From NCBI GenBank assembly GCA_000827205.1, contig KN832557.1:2029273-2093272 (forward strand): a stretch of 64,000 nt of DNA. Reading direction: 5' to 3'. The notes under the pieces are model-generated. The model was not told the origin of the DNA and ran no database searches. It saw only the letters and a program-made list of their open reading frames with translations. This stretch comes from Plicaturopsis crispa FD-325 SS-3. Its lineage: Eukaryota; Basidiomycota; Agaricomycetes; Amylocorticiales; Amylocorticiaceae. This document shows positions 45,312 through 60,244 of the stretch, in pieces. Position numbers and translations under genes: made by a program. Numbering within the stretch: the stretch's first letter is position 1; each line of letters begins with the position of its first letter.

Positions 45312-45629
45312 GCTGGTCGTGTCTGATCAGGCGACTCAAGGCGATTAGTATGCATACTGTAGCCCATATCCTGTAATCCGTGTCGATGCCTGGATGTCCT
45401 CTGTACCCAATATACACTCGTAGACGTCTTTTTGGTTCCAGTCATGAATCGGATGTGGGCTTGAGTGTAACATTTTGGGGATCCGAGGTGCAATATGCAG
45501 GATTCAATATATCACCCGTTGTCGTCAATAGTGCTCAAGTACGCACCAGGTCCTTACGCACTAGTACTGGCGACAATCTGAGTCGGGGTCAGTCGAGACC
45601 GATGAGTCTACTGGTAGGTTAGGGTTAAG
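45312..45629. other. 3' flank of kinase K2
   Basis: About 320 bases with no gene. Its first ~20 bases (GTGAGCTGGTCGTGTCTG) still match the K1 3' flank, after which similarity stops. Confidence 0.45.
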
Positions 45630-47575
45630 CCCTCCGAGTCCGTGCGCCACCGTGACCGTGACAAGCTCTTCGAGGACGCCAATACCTCTACTGGTGCTTC
45701 AGTCGCGCCCTCCATACACGACGTCCCCGAGCTCGAGAAACATCTCTTTTACTTTCCATCATATCCGCGGCGACGGCGGTCGAGGACCCAGGCTCCTCTA
45801 CAGGACTTCCAAGGATATATTTCCGCCTCCGACTAGACCAGGCAACGACCCGCGCTCATAACAACTCATTCCATCAAGTCGACGTTCACGCACAACTGGG
45901 CAGGGACGACCTGTGGGCTACTGTTCGTAACACGGTTTGTGATCCTTTGGATTCTGGAAGCGCTGCGTTCTGCGGACCTTTACATTGCTCACAGGTTCGC
46001 GAGCTCCTCGATAGTCGATACATACTGTTTACCAGTGGTGTCACTTTTTGAGTCGGAGTCCATGAAGACAGCACTACCTACAAGGTCGCGTTCGCATCCT
46101 CTCAAGACATCCTCCGTCTCCTCAAGCAGCACGGCATCGACGACGTCGATGTAGCATTTCGTGACTCCCAACCCCGATTTCCGAGTCTCTTCGGCCCCCC
46201 GCTTCTGCGCCTGTCGACGATTATGACCAGCTCAAGAATGTCAACCACTCCGTTACCACCTACCTCGGCCTGTTCATCGCTAGCGAGAAGACGCCGTAGT
46301 CGTAGGGAACACTGGGATTCCATTTTCGTGTTGGCGAGGATCTTTGCGGCGCTACAGCGCGCCATATGCTGTTCGATGTCAATACAGCCACTCCTGTACG
46401 TCTGTTCCTCGAGAATATAGACGCCATTCTGACTACTCTGCCCAGGCGCCACCAAGAGAGAGGAAGAACGTCGTCCTTATGTGGACGAGAGGTTTCGACG
46501 ATTTCACGAAGTCCATCCAAGCCGAAATCGGCGGCCCGATCAACACTGTCACCTTCCTCAAGAGGTCGATCATGTCGTACGCCGGTAAGACGCGCCTGGC
46601 AGTTAAACCGGCGACAGCCGAAGCCAACCTCACGAAACGCACGCCAAATCGAGGCACTCAAACACTTTTTTCGCCAAGATGCCGAAGACCTGGTCTGACC
46701 CAAAGAGCCGCATCATTGGCCACGTCGTGTGCGCTCCCCCGATCACTACCAATACTCTTCCCCACGGCTACACGTAGGACGTCTGTGCCATCAAGCTCGA
46801 CACGGACAGATTCTCGCCCAACTTCGTCCATAATGCTATGAGCTTGGGTGCGTACTAGCTATCTCACCGAACGTTCACAATTTGGCTGAACCTTTTTGTC
46901 ATTGTAGGCGTCAAAATCGATCCCTGCGAATTCGTGGGCATGATGCACGAGGAAGGCGACGGCAACGATTTCGACTACTCCGTGGTGTAGGGTTCGGTAA
47001 GCGTCTACACGAGGATTCCGCGCGGCGCGACGCGTCTTGCTTTGTCCCGAAACATATATAGTCCTCGCTGTAACTCTTTGTACATTAGCTCACTCCTGAT
47101 CCCACTTATGACCAGAGGATACGACGCAAGTTACGTTTCCATTATACGGCCCTACCTCGAGAGGCTACACTGATCACAGAATACGTCCCCCTACAGTGGA
47201 TCCTCGTCTTTTCCCGCTCCAGGGTGTCTTTTCCGTCGAAAAGTTCAGACCTTCAGCCGACGAGGAACCTGACGGCGCTCTCGTGCGGTTCGTCGTCAAG
47301 AACGGATGCTCCTCGGGCACAACGATCGGCCGCCTGAGTAGATCCCCGCCTGCAACTCGCAAGCACGACTTGACTCGCTCCTTCGATTCCACCGAGGCCC
47401 TGGTCTTGCCCTCCAGCCAAAACCCGCACTTCGGCGCGTTCTGCTCAGGCGGGTCCCAAGGGCGAGTTTGCGGAGTCGATCGATATTGCCTATGTTACTC
47501 CGATGCATTGGCTTTGGAACGAGACCATTTTGGTTAAATTTCCGGGTGCCAGCCTCTACTTCGACGAGAATCAGG
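45630..47575 (+). pseudogene. Pseudogene of a basidiomycete protease-like family
   Basis: Pieces in changing frames fit one family of basidiomycete proteins in which a GDSG-type serine site suggests a trypsin-like fold. Readable landmarks in order: RLLYRTSKDIFPPPTRPG (~45795), a VDVHAQLGRDDLWATVRN stretch (~45880), GTLGFHFRVGEDLCGATARH (~46308), a block with VVLMWTRGFDDFTKSIQA (~46470), RIIGHVVCAPPI (~46710), DVCAIKLDTDRFSPNF (~46778), a KNGCSSGTTIGRL frame (~47300) and IAYVTPMHWLWNETILVKFP (~47487). TAG stops interrupt at 46297, 46303 and 46775, and several frame shifts occur. The family assignment rests on memory of the pattern, not on a search. Confidence 0.65.
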
Positions 47576-49358
47576 TTTGTCGTTTCCTCTGAAAAAGTAT
47601 GACTCTTATGCCGTCGCATTTTATAGCTGACAGCGTTCATGTCAAGGCATTTGCGAGAGTATGACTGCATGTGCAGCCTGAGGGGACACGGGTCCTCTAG
47701 ATTATCGATATGTGCCTACAATCGAGTACGTCCTCCCGAGCGCAGGATGGAAGGCAGATCAGTGCCACCGGCGTCAACGGTGTGTGGACGCATGCGCTCC
47801 TCGTCACACTACTTAGCGAGCTGACAAAGAACGAACAGTATTCCTAGCTATTTCGTACCAATTCGCTACGCAGCCCACTGTCGCAGTCAAAATTCTGTAG
47901 TACGTATCCCTACCTTGTCATTGAATGGCTACCTTAGTACTGAATACTGCGGTCGTCCTAGATCTCGCGGGCTTGGACGCCGCGCGCTCATGTTCCAGCT
48001 TGCGTTGTTTGTTCGAAATAACACTGGTTAACGGTGAGGCGACAGACGTTTGCACTCGTCAACGCTACCGCATCGACCCCACGGTGAACCTTCATATGAA
48101 TGCTATGATAATAACGTAGTCGCCGAGACTCAAGCCAAACCCTAATCCTAAGGGCCACTTGACCGTGCGAGTCATCGAGCAGGCTGAGACCGTCACTTTC
48201 CTCGCACGACACTCAAGCTCTCTATCGACTTAACTTCGGTACGTAACGTGAAAGTGCGTCTGCCCGCTCTTGACCTTCTGTGTAAACGCGGGACATCTGG
48301 TTGTGCGTGCATTCTGCGTTGGATGGTAATGTGGGCATCATCCCTACAGCGGTGTGCTACTCTTCTACGATCCGAACTCCTGCTCTTCGTTTTGAAAGCA
48401 TCACTGACGAACCCCAAACAGAAAGTGGCACTGCAGTTCATACCGCCCTTCGATCACACTATCCAGGTCTGAAGTCAAATCGCCTGTGCGCATGACACCC
48501 GATACTCGCCCCTTGCGCAATGATGCTGATATCACATGTCGTGTTCTTCAGACTGAAACGGCTAGGACTCCAATACGGCGCTCCAGCCAGCTCGGAGCCC
48601 GGGAGGCACCCGAATGCCCCCACATTTCCCCCACACTTTTGCTCGGACTTGCGCTAGCATATAACACGGCAGCGACATCCAAGCGACCGCTTCATCTTTC
48701 GCCCTCGGGCCTCGAACGGCACAGGCTAAGCGTTTCCGAGCCTTCCCGCTTCCCGGATTTATGGTAGAAGACGTGCGTTTTGTCTACGAACTTCCCATCA
48801 ACACGCTCACCCCGGTGCTTCCTCCGGCGCTGCGCTATCGCTGCGTATATGCGACAAATATGCAGGGCTACAGGCCCAGGGGCAGAGGCTCGAGAGTCGA
48901 AGTCCTTCGACTCGTCACATCATTTCCGACTCGTCCCGTGTCTCCATTGGATCCAACTGCAGCGTTCGTACACGCCATCGCAAGGACCGCCGCTATCCAT
49001 TCAGGTTATCGACGGCTGGCTATTCTTTACTGCCGTTTTATCGCCGTCGTCTGTCGAGCCTACGCAGGCGTTCAAGCTAGAACTTATTGCGGAGCGCCTG
49101 TGCTCTTGTAGGCTCTTGAAGGAAGGAACTGGTCTATTGTATACCTTGAATGTCATTGATATCATTGGCCTGCCGCTGCGGCGCAAACTTTGCCGCTCTT
49201 GGCGTCAATCTAAACTCGATCGACGCGGGTTCGACCCCGTGGGGAGGAATTTATGGTCACGGGAATACCATTGCTCCTTCATAATCGGCCTATAAAGTAA
49301 CAGCTATGATCGTTTTGTCTGTTCCCCAACCGATTAATTCTGCTCTCATTATACCACG
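47576..49358. other. Region without a confident gene
   Basis: 1.8 kb between the protease-like pseudogene and the acetyl-CoA synthetase gene. A frame near 47770 reads GVNGVWTHALLVTLLSELTK, faintly like the C-terminal part of basidiomycete caspase-like proteins, but no Cys/His catalytic site was found. The open frame at 48761–49111 has no recognisable motif. The right end is the acetyl-CoA synthetase promoter. Confidence 0.35.
49291..49296 (+). promoter_or_regulatory. TATA box of the acetyl-CoA synthetase gene
   Basis: TATAAA in GGCCTATAAAGTAAC is 63–68 bases before the ATG at 49359, consistent with a TATA box for a highly expressed gene. Confidence 0.5.
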
Positions 49359-51706
49359 ATGACCGACGCTGCACCAGTTCCTATTCACCCCGTTGGCGCG
49401 CGGATTAAAAACCACCACAAGAAACCTCATGTCGGCCCACATTTTGACGCATATCGCGCCGCCCATGCAGAAACGCTGGGCCATGAATCCGATAAATGGT
49501 GGGCAAAGGTAAGCACTGCCTCATGAGCGCTTATCGTAGGGGAACGAGCTCACGGCGAAAACAGATGGCGAGAGACACGCTGCACTGGGACCGTCCGTTC
49601 CATACCGTCAGGGCCGGTGGATTCGAGACGGGCGATATCGTATGGTTCCCTGAGGGCGGTCTGAACGCCTCCTACAACTGTGTCGACAGATGGGCTTTCA
49701 AACATCCCGAAAAGGTGCGTATTTATTCGTATCGGACGAATTTATCTAATCGTGTGCGACAGACAGCGATTATCTACGAGGCAGACGAGCCAGGCGAGGG
49801 CCGCGAGGTCTCGTATGCTGAGCTCCTGCGCGAGGTTTCCCGTGTCGCCAACGTCCTGAAATCCTACGGAATCAAGAAGGGCGACACGGTATCGATTTAT
49901 TTGCCGATGACTTGGCATGCTGTCGCCGCCTTCCTCGCGTGCGCGCGTATCGGGGCGGTGCACTCTGTCGTGTTTGCAGGCTTCTCCGCAGAATCTCTGC
50001 GCGATCGTGTCCAGGATTGCGCGTCGCGCGTTCTCATTACCAGCGACGAGGGGAAACGCGGCGGCAAGACGATCGCGACCAAGGCCATCGTGGACGCCGC
50101 GCTGAAGGAGTGCCCCAAGGTTGAGCATGTGCTCGTGCTGCAGCGGACGGGAAACGACGTCGCGTGGACGGAAGGGCGGGACCAGTGGTGGCACGAGGAG
50201 ATCGCGAAGGTCCCCGCGTACTGCGCACCGGAAATCATGTCGTCTGAAGACCCCCTCTTCATTCTCTACGTGCGTTGACATCTTACATGTTTTTCATTAA
50301 ACCCTGACGCACCCACAGACATCTGGATCCACCGGACGACCAAAAGGTGTCGTGCATACGACCGGTGGATATCTTCTCGGTGCAGCCATGACCGTGAAGT
50401 ATGTATTCGATGTGCACCCGGAGGACCGCTTCGCGTGCATGGCTGACGTCGGGTGGATCACTGGGCACACGTACATCGTCTACGGGCCCCTCGCCAACGG
50501 CGTCGCGACGACCGTGTTCGAATCGACGCCTGTATACCCGACGCCCTCGCGCTACTGGCAGGCCGTCGAGAAGCACAAGATCACGCAGTTCTACTCCGCG
50601 CCCACCGCCATCCGCCTTCTGCGTCGGCTCGGCTCGCACCACGTCGAGAACCACGACCTAAGTAGCCTGCGCGTGCTGGGCAGCGTCGGCGAGCCCATCA
50701 ACCCCGAGGCGTGGGACTGGTACAACACGCACGTCGGGAAGATGGAGTGCGCGATCGTGGACACGTTCTGGCAGACGGAGACGGGCTCGATCGTGGTGAC
50801 GCCGTTCCCCGGCGCCATCGAGACGAAGCCGGGCGCGGCGACGGTGCCGTTCTTCGGGATCGAGCCGGCGATTCTGGACCCCGTGTCGGGCGAGGAGCTC
50901 AAGGGGAACAACGTCGAGGGCGTGCTGGCGATCAAGACGCCGTGGCCGTCGATCGCGCGGACGGTGTACCAGGACCATGCGCGGTACCTGGACACATACA
51001 TGAAGCCGTACCCGGGCTACTTTTTCACGGGCGACGGCGCCGCGCGCGACGAGCACGGCTACCTGTGGATCAAAGGTCGCGTCGACGGTATGTTTGTTCT
51101 CACTCCTCGCGCGTACTGGCACTGACCCCTGTCCAGACGTGATCAATGTGTCCGGCCACCGTCTGTCCACGGCCGAGATCGAGTCCGCGCTCATTATGCA
51201 CAGCGGCGTTGCGGAGACGGCTGGTACGTGAAGCGTTCGTTCGATTGATGGCCTCCGTCTGAAGCATCGTGGCCAGTGATCGGTGCCGCCGACGAACTCA
51301 CCGGCCAAGCGGTATACGCGTTCGTCACCCTGAAGCCGTAGGTGTCTCTGCCTCTCGCCTCATGCCGCTAATCTCCTAACACGGTGTGCCCGCAGCGAGT
51401 TCGCATACGACAAGGACAACGAGGCGGTCCTCGCAAAGGAGCTGACGCTGCAGGTGCGCAAGGTCATTGGGCCCTTTGCGGCGCCGAAGAAGATCTTCCT
51501 CGTGAGCGATCTGCCGAAGACGCGCTCGGGCAAGGTGCGTGGTGTACGTCTGGGCGAGTGCGATGGCGATGCTGACCCGTGCGCAGATCATGCGTCGGAT
51601 TTTGCGCAAGATCGTCGCAGGCGAGGGCGACCAGCTCGGCGACCTGAGCACGGTCGCGGAACCGGGGATCGTGGACATAATCAAGGCGAAAGTCGCTGAG
51701 ACGTGA
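49359..51706 (+). CDS. acs1: Acetyl-CoA synthetase (acetate–CoA ligase)
   Basis: Eight exons (49359–49508, 49565–49714, 49763–50269, 50319–51087, 51137–51223, 51277–51337, 51396–51534, 51587–51706) give 660 residues, the usual length. ANL-family motifs are complete: [14 protein letters not shown] at residues ~270, [79 protein letters not shown] (cited as [13 protein letters not shown]) and [15 protein letters not shown] with catalytic Lys621. It makes acetyl-CoA from acetate, ATP and CoA via acetyl-AMP in the cytosol (and perhaps nucleus). Lys621 is the known acetylation-controlled residue of the family. No peroxisomal or mitochondrial signal is seen. An intron begins directly after the Lys621 codon. 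Confidence 0.96.
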
Positions 51707-51905
51707 GGATCCGCGCTGCGAGTCAGCGATGAAGCTGAAGCATGCCGTATGTATGTATACCATCCGCTTATTGTGAGCAGTTCCCATGTATTTTTCGTTT
51801 ATAAGATAATTGTAAGATTTGCTCTAACTTTATGAAGTGATTCGGACATTGATATCACTCTTGGCATGCTATATCGCCTCGTCGACCGTGTGTGCTGACG
51901 CGACG

Positions 51906-52009
51906 TCGCAGGATGGTGCCTATGCAAGGGCTGCTATGTCGGTATCGCCCGCTACTTGCGCAAGAAATAAGCAGAGCTGTGGGAAAAGGGCTATAGGAGT
52001 CCCTGAATG
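51906..52009. repeat. Short direct repeat left of the HNH gene
   Basis: It begins TCGCAGGATGG and ends GCTATAGGAG…TGAATG; the same order (TCGCAGGATGG, GGGCTGC.ATGT.GGTAT, GCTATAGGGG, GAATG) occurs at 53652–53739. The two copies are diverged and bracket the HNH gene. Confidence 0.55.
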
Positions 52010-52052
52010 TCGAGCAGATGTAAGTAGATGCTTCGATGACGCGCAGCTACAC
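52004..52052 (+). pseudogene. Relict fragment of a carnitine acetyltransferase gene
   Basis: Two collinear blocks match the plus-strand sequence of the intact gene around 38943–39027: TGAATGTCGAGCAG (13 of 14 bases) and GCTTCGATGACGCGCAGCTA (18 of 20), with about 38 bases missing between them. In the intact gene these bases encode the conserved SSKHLQTRRFLDTLQGYLL part of the minus-strand protein. No further exons were found around it. Confidence 0.45.
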
Positions 52053-52276
52053 AGGGAGATGAGCGGCTAGGGGCTATCCCTTCGATTCAAAGAACCCCGA
52101 GCCCGTCTAGAGCACAAAAATCAGTAAGACTGCCTATAACTTCATGGTATTTTGACCTGATTTTGACGATAGGTTGCAATGTAATAGGTTGTGGAGAAAA
52201 AAATGTGCTGGAAAATCAGTCGTGAAAATGCCGATTTCGTGACGCCTGGGCTCCTTGCTCCCGACAGTCATGAAAC

Positions 52277-53580
52277 ATGCTCGTCTCTTTGACTGCAACC
52301 CCGCTCCCTGAGGACTTTACCCATTTCAATCCTAATGTCGTCAGCGCGCACACCAAGTGCCGTGACTGCGAAAGGCGGCTCCTATGTAGCCTCGAAGGCA
52401 ACGCACCGGGTCCCTCTTCGAAATCCCTCATCAACATTCGCATCCTAGGCTACCTATTGCACTACGGTCCGACGGAACAATCCATTGCTAAGACATCGCA
52501 AGACATAGTCTCATGTGAAACAGATGAGGACTTGATCAATTTGGGCGAGTTCCTTGATAATTATTACTTGCGAACGTGTGAGTCGTTTTTCTCTCTTGGC
52601 GGTTATGCGCTAACGTGCGGATATCTTGGTGCTAGTTCGGGCGAGCAAGGGTGCGACGCCAGCAACTTCTGACCCCCCCTCAAGGTCAGAGGTAAAGCGA
52701 TTGGACCTCGAGCAAGATATGCTGGACCATCTGGGCGACTATTTGTATCCCAAAACTGACAAAACCGCTAAAAATTCAGTGCGTATCACTCAGCGTCAGT
52801 TTCAGACTTAAGACTGACGGCTGCTGGAAATAGGCTTTGTTACGAGACAACTACAGATGCGTAATCACAGATTGGGTGGACGTAGCTAGGTGGGATGAGA
52901 AAGACGATGGACAATGGACCAAGACAAATTGCGCCCATATATTCTCAAAATCGACCAACTTGGATCTTGACAATCCTGCAAAGGTAAGGTGGGCCCTCTT
53001 TTTGTGTCTGTGCCGTGCTCAGACCCTTCTAGATGAATCACACATCCACTGCCTGGCACGTTCTCGAGCGTTTTGGTGTCAAAAACATCCTCGAAGAACT
53101 CGCCGGAGAAAAGGTCCACTCCCTGACCAATATTCTCACCCTGGATGCGTCCGTCCACACCGCTTTCGATCAATTTGATGTCTGGTTCAAGGCAGACTCG
53201 GTGCGTTCATGCATCAACACGTCGATGTCCTCCAACTTAGTGCAGTTTTTCACGTCGTCATTCAGGAAAGCCAAATTCCCAACCGCTACGAGATTATGAG
53301 CACAAAACCATTCGTATTCTCTCGCAAAACCAAGAAAGAGGACCCATTCGTTACACTGGCGTCGACAGACCCCCGCCTGGCTCTGCCCAGCCCCCTCTAT
53401 CTTCGCATGCACGCGTCTTGCTGCCAGATCGCGCATATGTCGGGTGCGGCTGCTTACTATAAGCTATTGGATGATGGGGACGACGACGGATTCTCAGAGA
53501 GGCAAGTTGTCCCAGAAGTTCTAACTGCTCGTTTGCACGAATTGCGTGTTCGTCGTCTTGGTCTCGTTGAACCGATGTAG
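52277..53580 (+). CDS. HNH-domain protein (HNH_2 type), five exons
   Basis: Exons 52277–52577, 52636–52778, 52834–52983, 53033–53200 and 53266–53580 give 358 residues. The HNH core begins ALLRDNYRCVITDWVD (149–164), with TNCAHIFSKS (His183), then LTNILTLDASVHTAFD (Asn231, His240), an arrangement typical of the basidiomycete HNH_2 family. After it come KTKKEDPFVTLASTD and AHMSGAAAYYKLLDDGDD, also usual for the family. HNH domains bind a metal and often cut DNA, but the function of these fungal proteins is largely unknown. The N-terminal 140 residues are helical and family-specific. All key residues look present. It lies between short direct repeats. Confidence 0.8.
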
Positions 53581-53651
53581 GCGTGCTTCGGTTCGTATTT
53601 CTGCCCCTCGTTTCTCGTCTGCGCGTGTTCTCATGATGTAGGTGCACTGTA

Positions 53652-53739
53652 TCGCAGGATGGCGGCAGGGCTGCGATGTTGGTATTGACTGCCACCGGAT
53701 AAGAACTCGAGAGGAGCTATAGGGGACCTTTGACGAATG
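53652..53739. repeat. Short direct repeat right of the HNH gene
   Basis: Second copy of the 51906–52009 repeat, starting TCGCAGGATGG 71 bases after the HNH stop codon. It is shorter by about 16 bases, mostly from small deletions. Confidence 0.55.
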
Positions 53740-54205
53740 GCTGAATCTGTCATGCGGGTAAGTGACGTGCCCGCTCGTCACGCTATTTCTTCTCATGCGC
53801 ATACTTTTAGAAAGATAGAGTAGGATGTTGTTTCCATTTCAAGAAGCGGTGCAGCAATCTTGCCCTCGCTATCTTCCCTCTGCGGGAGTAAGTTTCTATT
53901 CGTGCGTATCTACAACGTGGAACCATCGTTTCGAGAATCATAACATGACTGCCGATTTAGACCATTCGCAACCCTTGATACCAGAAAGTCGTAAGTAGTA
54001 CAAAAAATACAGAGGCTGTCACCATACAACGTGGAAGCGAGCGCACATCGGGAATGACGCGGGCCCGTTCGTGAAGCAGTTCATGAACGCCCAGAAAGAG
54101 AAAAGAGAAAATACGCATAGCTGTCGTAAAAGTCGTTTCGCTCCGTCATCCCAAGACCCCCCAAGATTTGAGCTGCACAAGCAGCGCGGCGTAGCAACCA
54201 TATAG
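53740..54205. other. Intergenic region between HNH and GH1 genes
   Basis: The 3' flanks of two convergent genes. No exon or repeat was recognised besides the direct repeat at its left edge. Confidence 0.5.
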
Positions 54206-57134
<2,929 letters not shown>

Positions 57135-58328
57135 GATGAGCTTGAACAAAGAGTCGGCGTGTGGTATTTCGACGAGAACGAATTGCGCTGCGCCGATTGC
57201 TCGAAAATAGCACGGTGCGTTCAGAGTGGGCGACCATCCATCTGTGCGAGCCCTTTAAAGCGCACGCCACCATCTGGAAAGACATCAGCCGGGGAAATTG
57301 GCTGGGTCGCGGTGTAACGTTGGTGGGCACCGAGGTTACGCCGACGCGGTTCGCGTGAGGGAAGTCCCCGCACGCTCACCGCTGGTATTTCCGCCTCCGG
57401 TTCGGGTAGGTACGTGGTGTCAGAAAAACAGGCACGGAGGCGTCCGACATTTTCCCGGAGGAACCGAGGCCCAGGGCTCCGCAGCGTGTTTCATATCGTT
57501 CCTTCAGCGGTGAATAGAGATCAGTAAAGTCGCGTCTTTTCTCGAATAAACGGTGCATACATGCCACTGCAAGATGATGTTGAGGAAACGTACAATATCC
57601 GCCGATTGTGTCGATGTCAGGCGCGGAAACGCTCAAACCGGCCCATCTGCCGCGCAGAGACGATGCACGTAACGGCATCGAGGTGGTTGATGTCCAGCCG
57701 TAGCTAGACAGACTTGGGGCACACTAACTTCTTTGAACCTCCAGTCTAAATGCGGTCCGAGCATGGCCTCTAATGTACAAGCGTTAAATATCGCAAAGAC
57801 AATCCGACACCAAAACGAGCAAAACGTCGTACCGAGCCTTCCCGCCCAGCTCCCAATTCCTCCAGAGTCAGACACAATCTGTCGACAATTACGGTGAGTG
57901 CGAAATAATGTCCAAAACCAAAGTGCAAGGATAGGATGAGCACAACTCCGCGAGCATGGAACTGGACGTACCCCAGCCGCGGATCCCCACACAACGCAAG
58001 TCTCCGGGTCCCTTGATAGACACAATCCGATTATAGCCCTCGGTCAGCTCGCGCCCGCGGGCCGTGGTCAGAAGAGAAGAGAACTCGATGAGGCGATAGA
58101 TAGATAGAAGACGACCGAGGCAATATATCGACGGCCTCGAGGAACGAGAACACAACGCCTGTCAACAGGCGAGGGAGTCCTTACAGCATCGTCTGAGTAA
58201 GGAGAGTACTCACCGAGACAGCGCCAGATGCCCAGGAACGGATGCCTGGAAAGGTATGGGCCACCGCGAGACGCGGTCGGATGGGTATAACTTCTGTTGT
58301 ATTGCTATCGCGTCCATACTTACAAACA
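57135..58328. other. Region between GH1 and PEX3; unassigned coding-like sequence
   Basis: 1.2 kb. Minus-strand frames between 58310 and 57380 look partly coding: MDAIAIQQKLYPSDRVSRWP near 58310, VRGWG-like and membrane-helix-like pieces at 57800–58000, and LYSPLKERYETRCGALGLG near 57490. Splice joins could not be made into one convincing gene, and no family was recognised. It may be a small membrane protein gene or an eroded one. The GH1 promoter lies at the left end. Confidence 0.3.
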
Positions 58329-60244
58329 TTATCGAAAGCGATCTTCGAAGCCTGCAAACACGATAGCGGATAACGCAGTCACCTCCCTCGTACCTACAAT
58401 GTTCTGTCGAGGACACCGCCGTCAGTCACTCCACGAGTCGATCATTGGCGAATGCACTTACCTCAACGAGTTCGTTTGGCAGACCGTGCAGGGCGAGCCG
58501 GCTCCATCGCGCAAGACCCGGGAGCATGCCGGCGAGGCGTAATAGCACATCTGGCCCGCTTGCGCCCTCGCCCGTGCTGTCGACAAACACGTTGCGCTCG
58601 AGCCCATCGAAGAGGACTCCCGTAGCGCGATCCAGGCATACCTCCAGCACGAGCTGAAAGTCTGACGACGCGAGGAAGGAGTGCGTCGTTCCGAGGAGCG
58701 CCGAGAACGCGGGATCGGAGTGGTTTGGAGAGGAAATTCCACCCTGCGTCAGGACGTGCTGCAGAGTCTCGGGCGTTGGTGGGAGGAGAGCAGAAAGGAA
58801 GCTATGCCCGGGTAGTTAGTTACGGAAATACGTACAAGTGAAGATATTCCTACTTTATTCGCCGTTCAGTACCCTCGAATGTGAATTCGTGCTCTACACG
58901 TCTCCGTACATCGCTAACTAAGCGATGGAAATCGAGAACCCCGAGTTTACTCTTCAAAGACACGCTGAGATATGTAGAAATGAGACACACATGCAGAGTC
59001 GACGATGGAAATGGCATACCTATCGAATACCTCTTCGACGCCTCTCCGAACGCGCTCACCTATGTCTTTCCACCCGACATGGAGCAGCCACCAGCTCAGG
59101 GTCAAATACTTCACCTCGACGTCCTCGGTGATATCTTCTTCGTCCCGCGGTCTAGCCTCCAAGTCTAACGCAGACATCAAATCGGCGCCACCCATCAACA
59201 GCGCCGATATCGACAAGCTCGCTTCGAGTTGTTCCCGAGTTCTCTCATCGCGTTCGAGCTGCAGTATCGACTGCACGTATTTTGCACGCGCGAGGAGCGT
59301 TAATTGGAGGGTCGTGAAGAGGGAAAGAAGCGTCGTGGAATAGAGTATCGTGAGGGTACGTGTGAGGGCTGCAACATGTTAAGTAAAGCACGAAGCGCAC
59401 GAGGTAATGGGGACCTACTGAGAATCTTAACCTCGTTCCAGAGTTCCGACTTGCTTTTGGTACTTGCAGACGACGACTGCGAGCTGAGTTCTTCCGACTA
59501 CAAACCATGTCAGCATTTGTGCTCGCCAAAACAATAATAAGTGCTATATACCGCGACGGAGTCCTCATTTCCGTAACTGAGAGCAGAACTTGCAGTCGTT
59601 ATCGAGTCCGAAAGGTGCGCGCCTGCAAAGTCTAACGCCGGTCTCGCCTCGCCTACAAACGACGGATGTCGCTCGGAACCCTCGGCGGAAAAGTTGTCCA
59701 CCCAGCTAGTCGACGACTCGCCCAGATTCGAGCTATCGTTGGCGCCTGAATGTGATGATACTGACGTCGAGCCAGCGTCCGACCTCGCATCGCCTTCGTG
59801 CAACAGTTCGGCGCTCGAAGCAAGGCTCGATTGCGAGGGCGCGATTGGCGACGGCGAGATCGATCGGGAGCGTAGCGCGGAGGCAGCCTTCGAAGCTTTG
59901 GACTTCGACTGCAGTTCGTTCGTGACGCCCTCAACGTCCATTTCCTTGAGTATTTGCTCGCCGATGGTGGGCATAAGGGCCATTATGGTGTATGATACGT
60001 CTTCCTGATTCTGTTGGAATCGCCGTCGTAAACTAGAATAGCTCTAAGTCCTCAATGCGTCCAGGATATTCCATTTCACGACGTACTTGTCCCGGGCTAT
60101 TCTGTCCTCCATGACCTTTTCCTTGACTTCCTCCAGTCGCTCGACGACATACCGGCCGACGAGATACGCGCCTGCTACTACCCCGGTTGTTTTCGCTAGC
60201 CCTCCTCGACGGTCGTAGACATATGTTTTGACTGATTTCAGCAT
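58329..60244 (-). CDS. PEX3: Peroxin-3 (peroxisome biogenesis factor)
   Basis: Seven exons (60244–60087, 60032–59552, 59497–59419, 59368–59020, 58964–58854, 58801–58462, 58403–58329) give 530 residues. The start MLKSVKTYVYDRRGGLAK is followed by a membrane helix (TTGVVAGAYLVGRYVV, ~20–36), then RRRFQQNQEDVSYTIMALMP, a strongly conserved Pex3 segment. A Ser-rich insert covers ~95–200. Later helices include LTILYSTTLLSLFTTLQLTL and SWWLLHVGWKDIGERV, and the end LPNELVENIVGTREVTALSA. PEX3 sits in the peroxisome and ER membrane, recruits PEX19 and inserts membrane proteins. The frame is open 66 bases further upstream to 60310, but the Met at 60244 begins the conserved region. Confidence 0.93.

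Noticed and set aside
47640-48240. Relict of a caspase-like gene
   Set aside because: Only a weak GVNGVWTHALL-type resemblance; no catalytic His or Cys motif and no ordered set of landmarks.
49190-49245. tRNA-like sequence (GCGGGTTCGACCCCGTGG)
   Set aside because: It resembles a T-arm and B box, but no matching A box, anticodon arm or acceptor stem could be formed around it.
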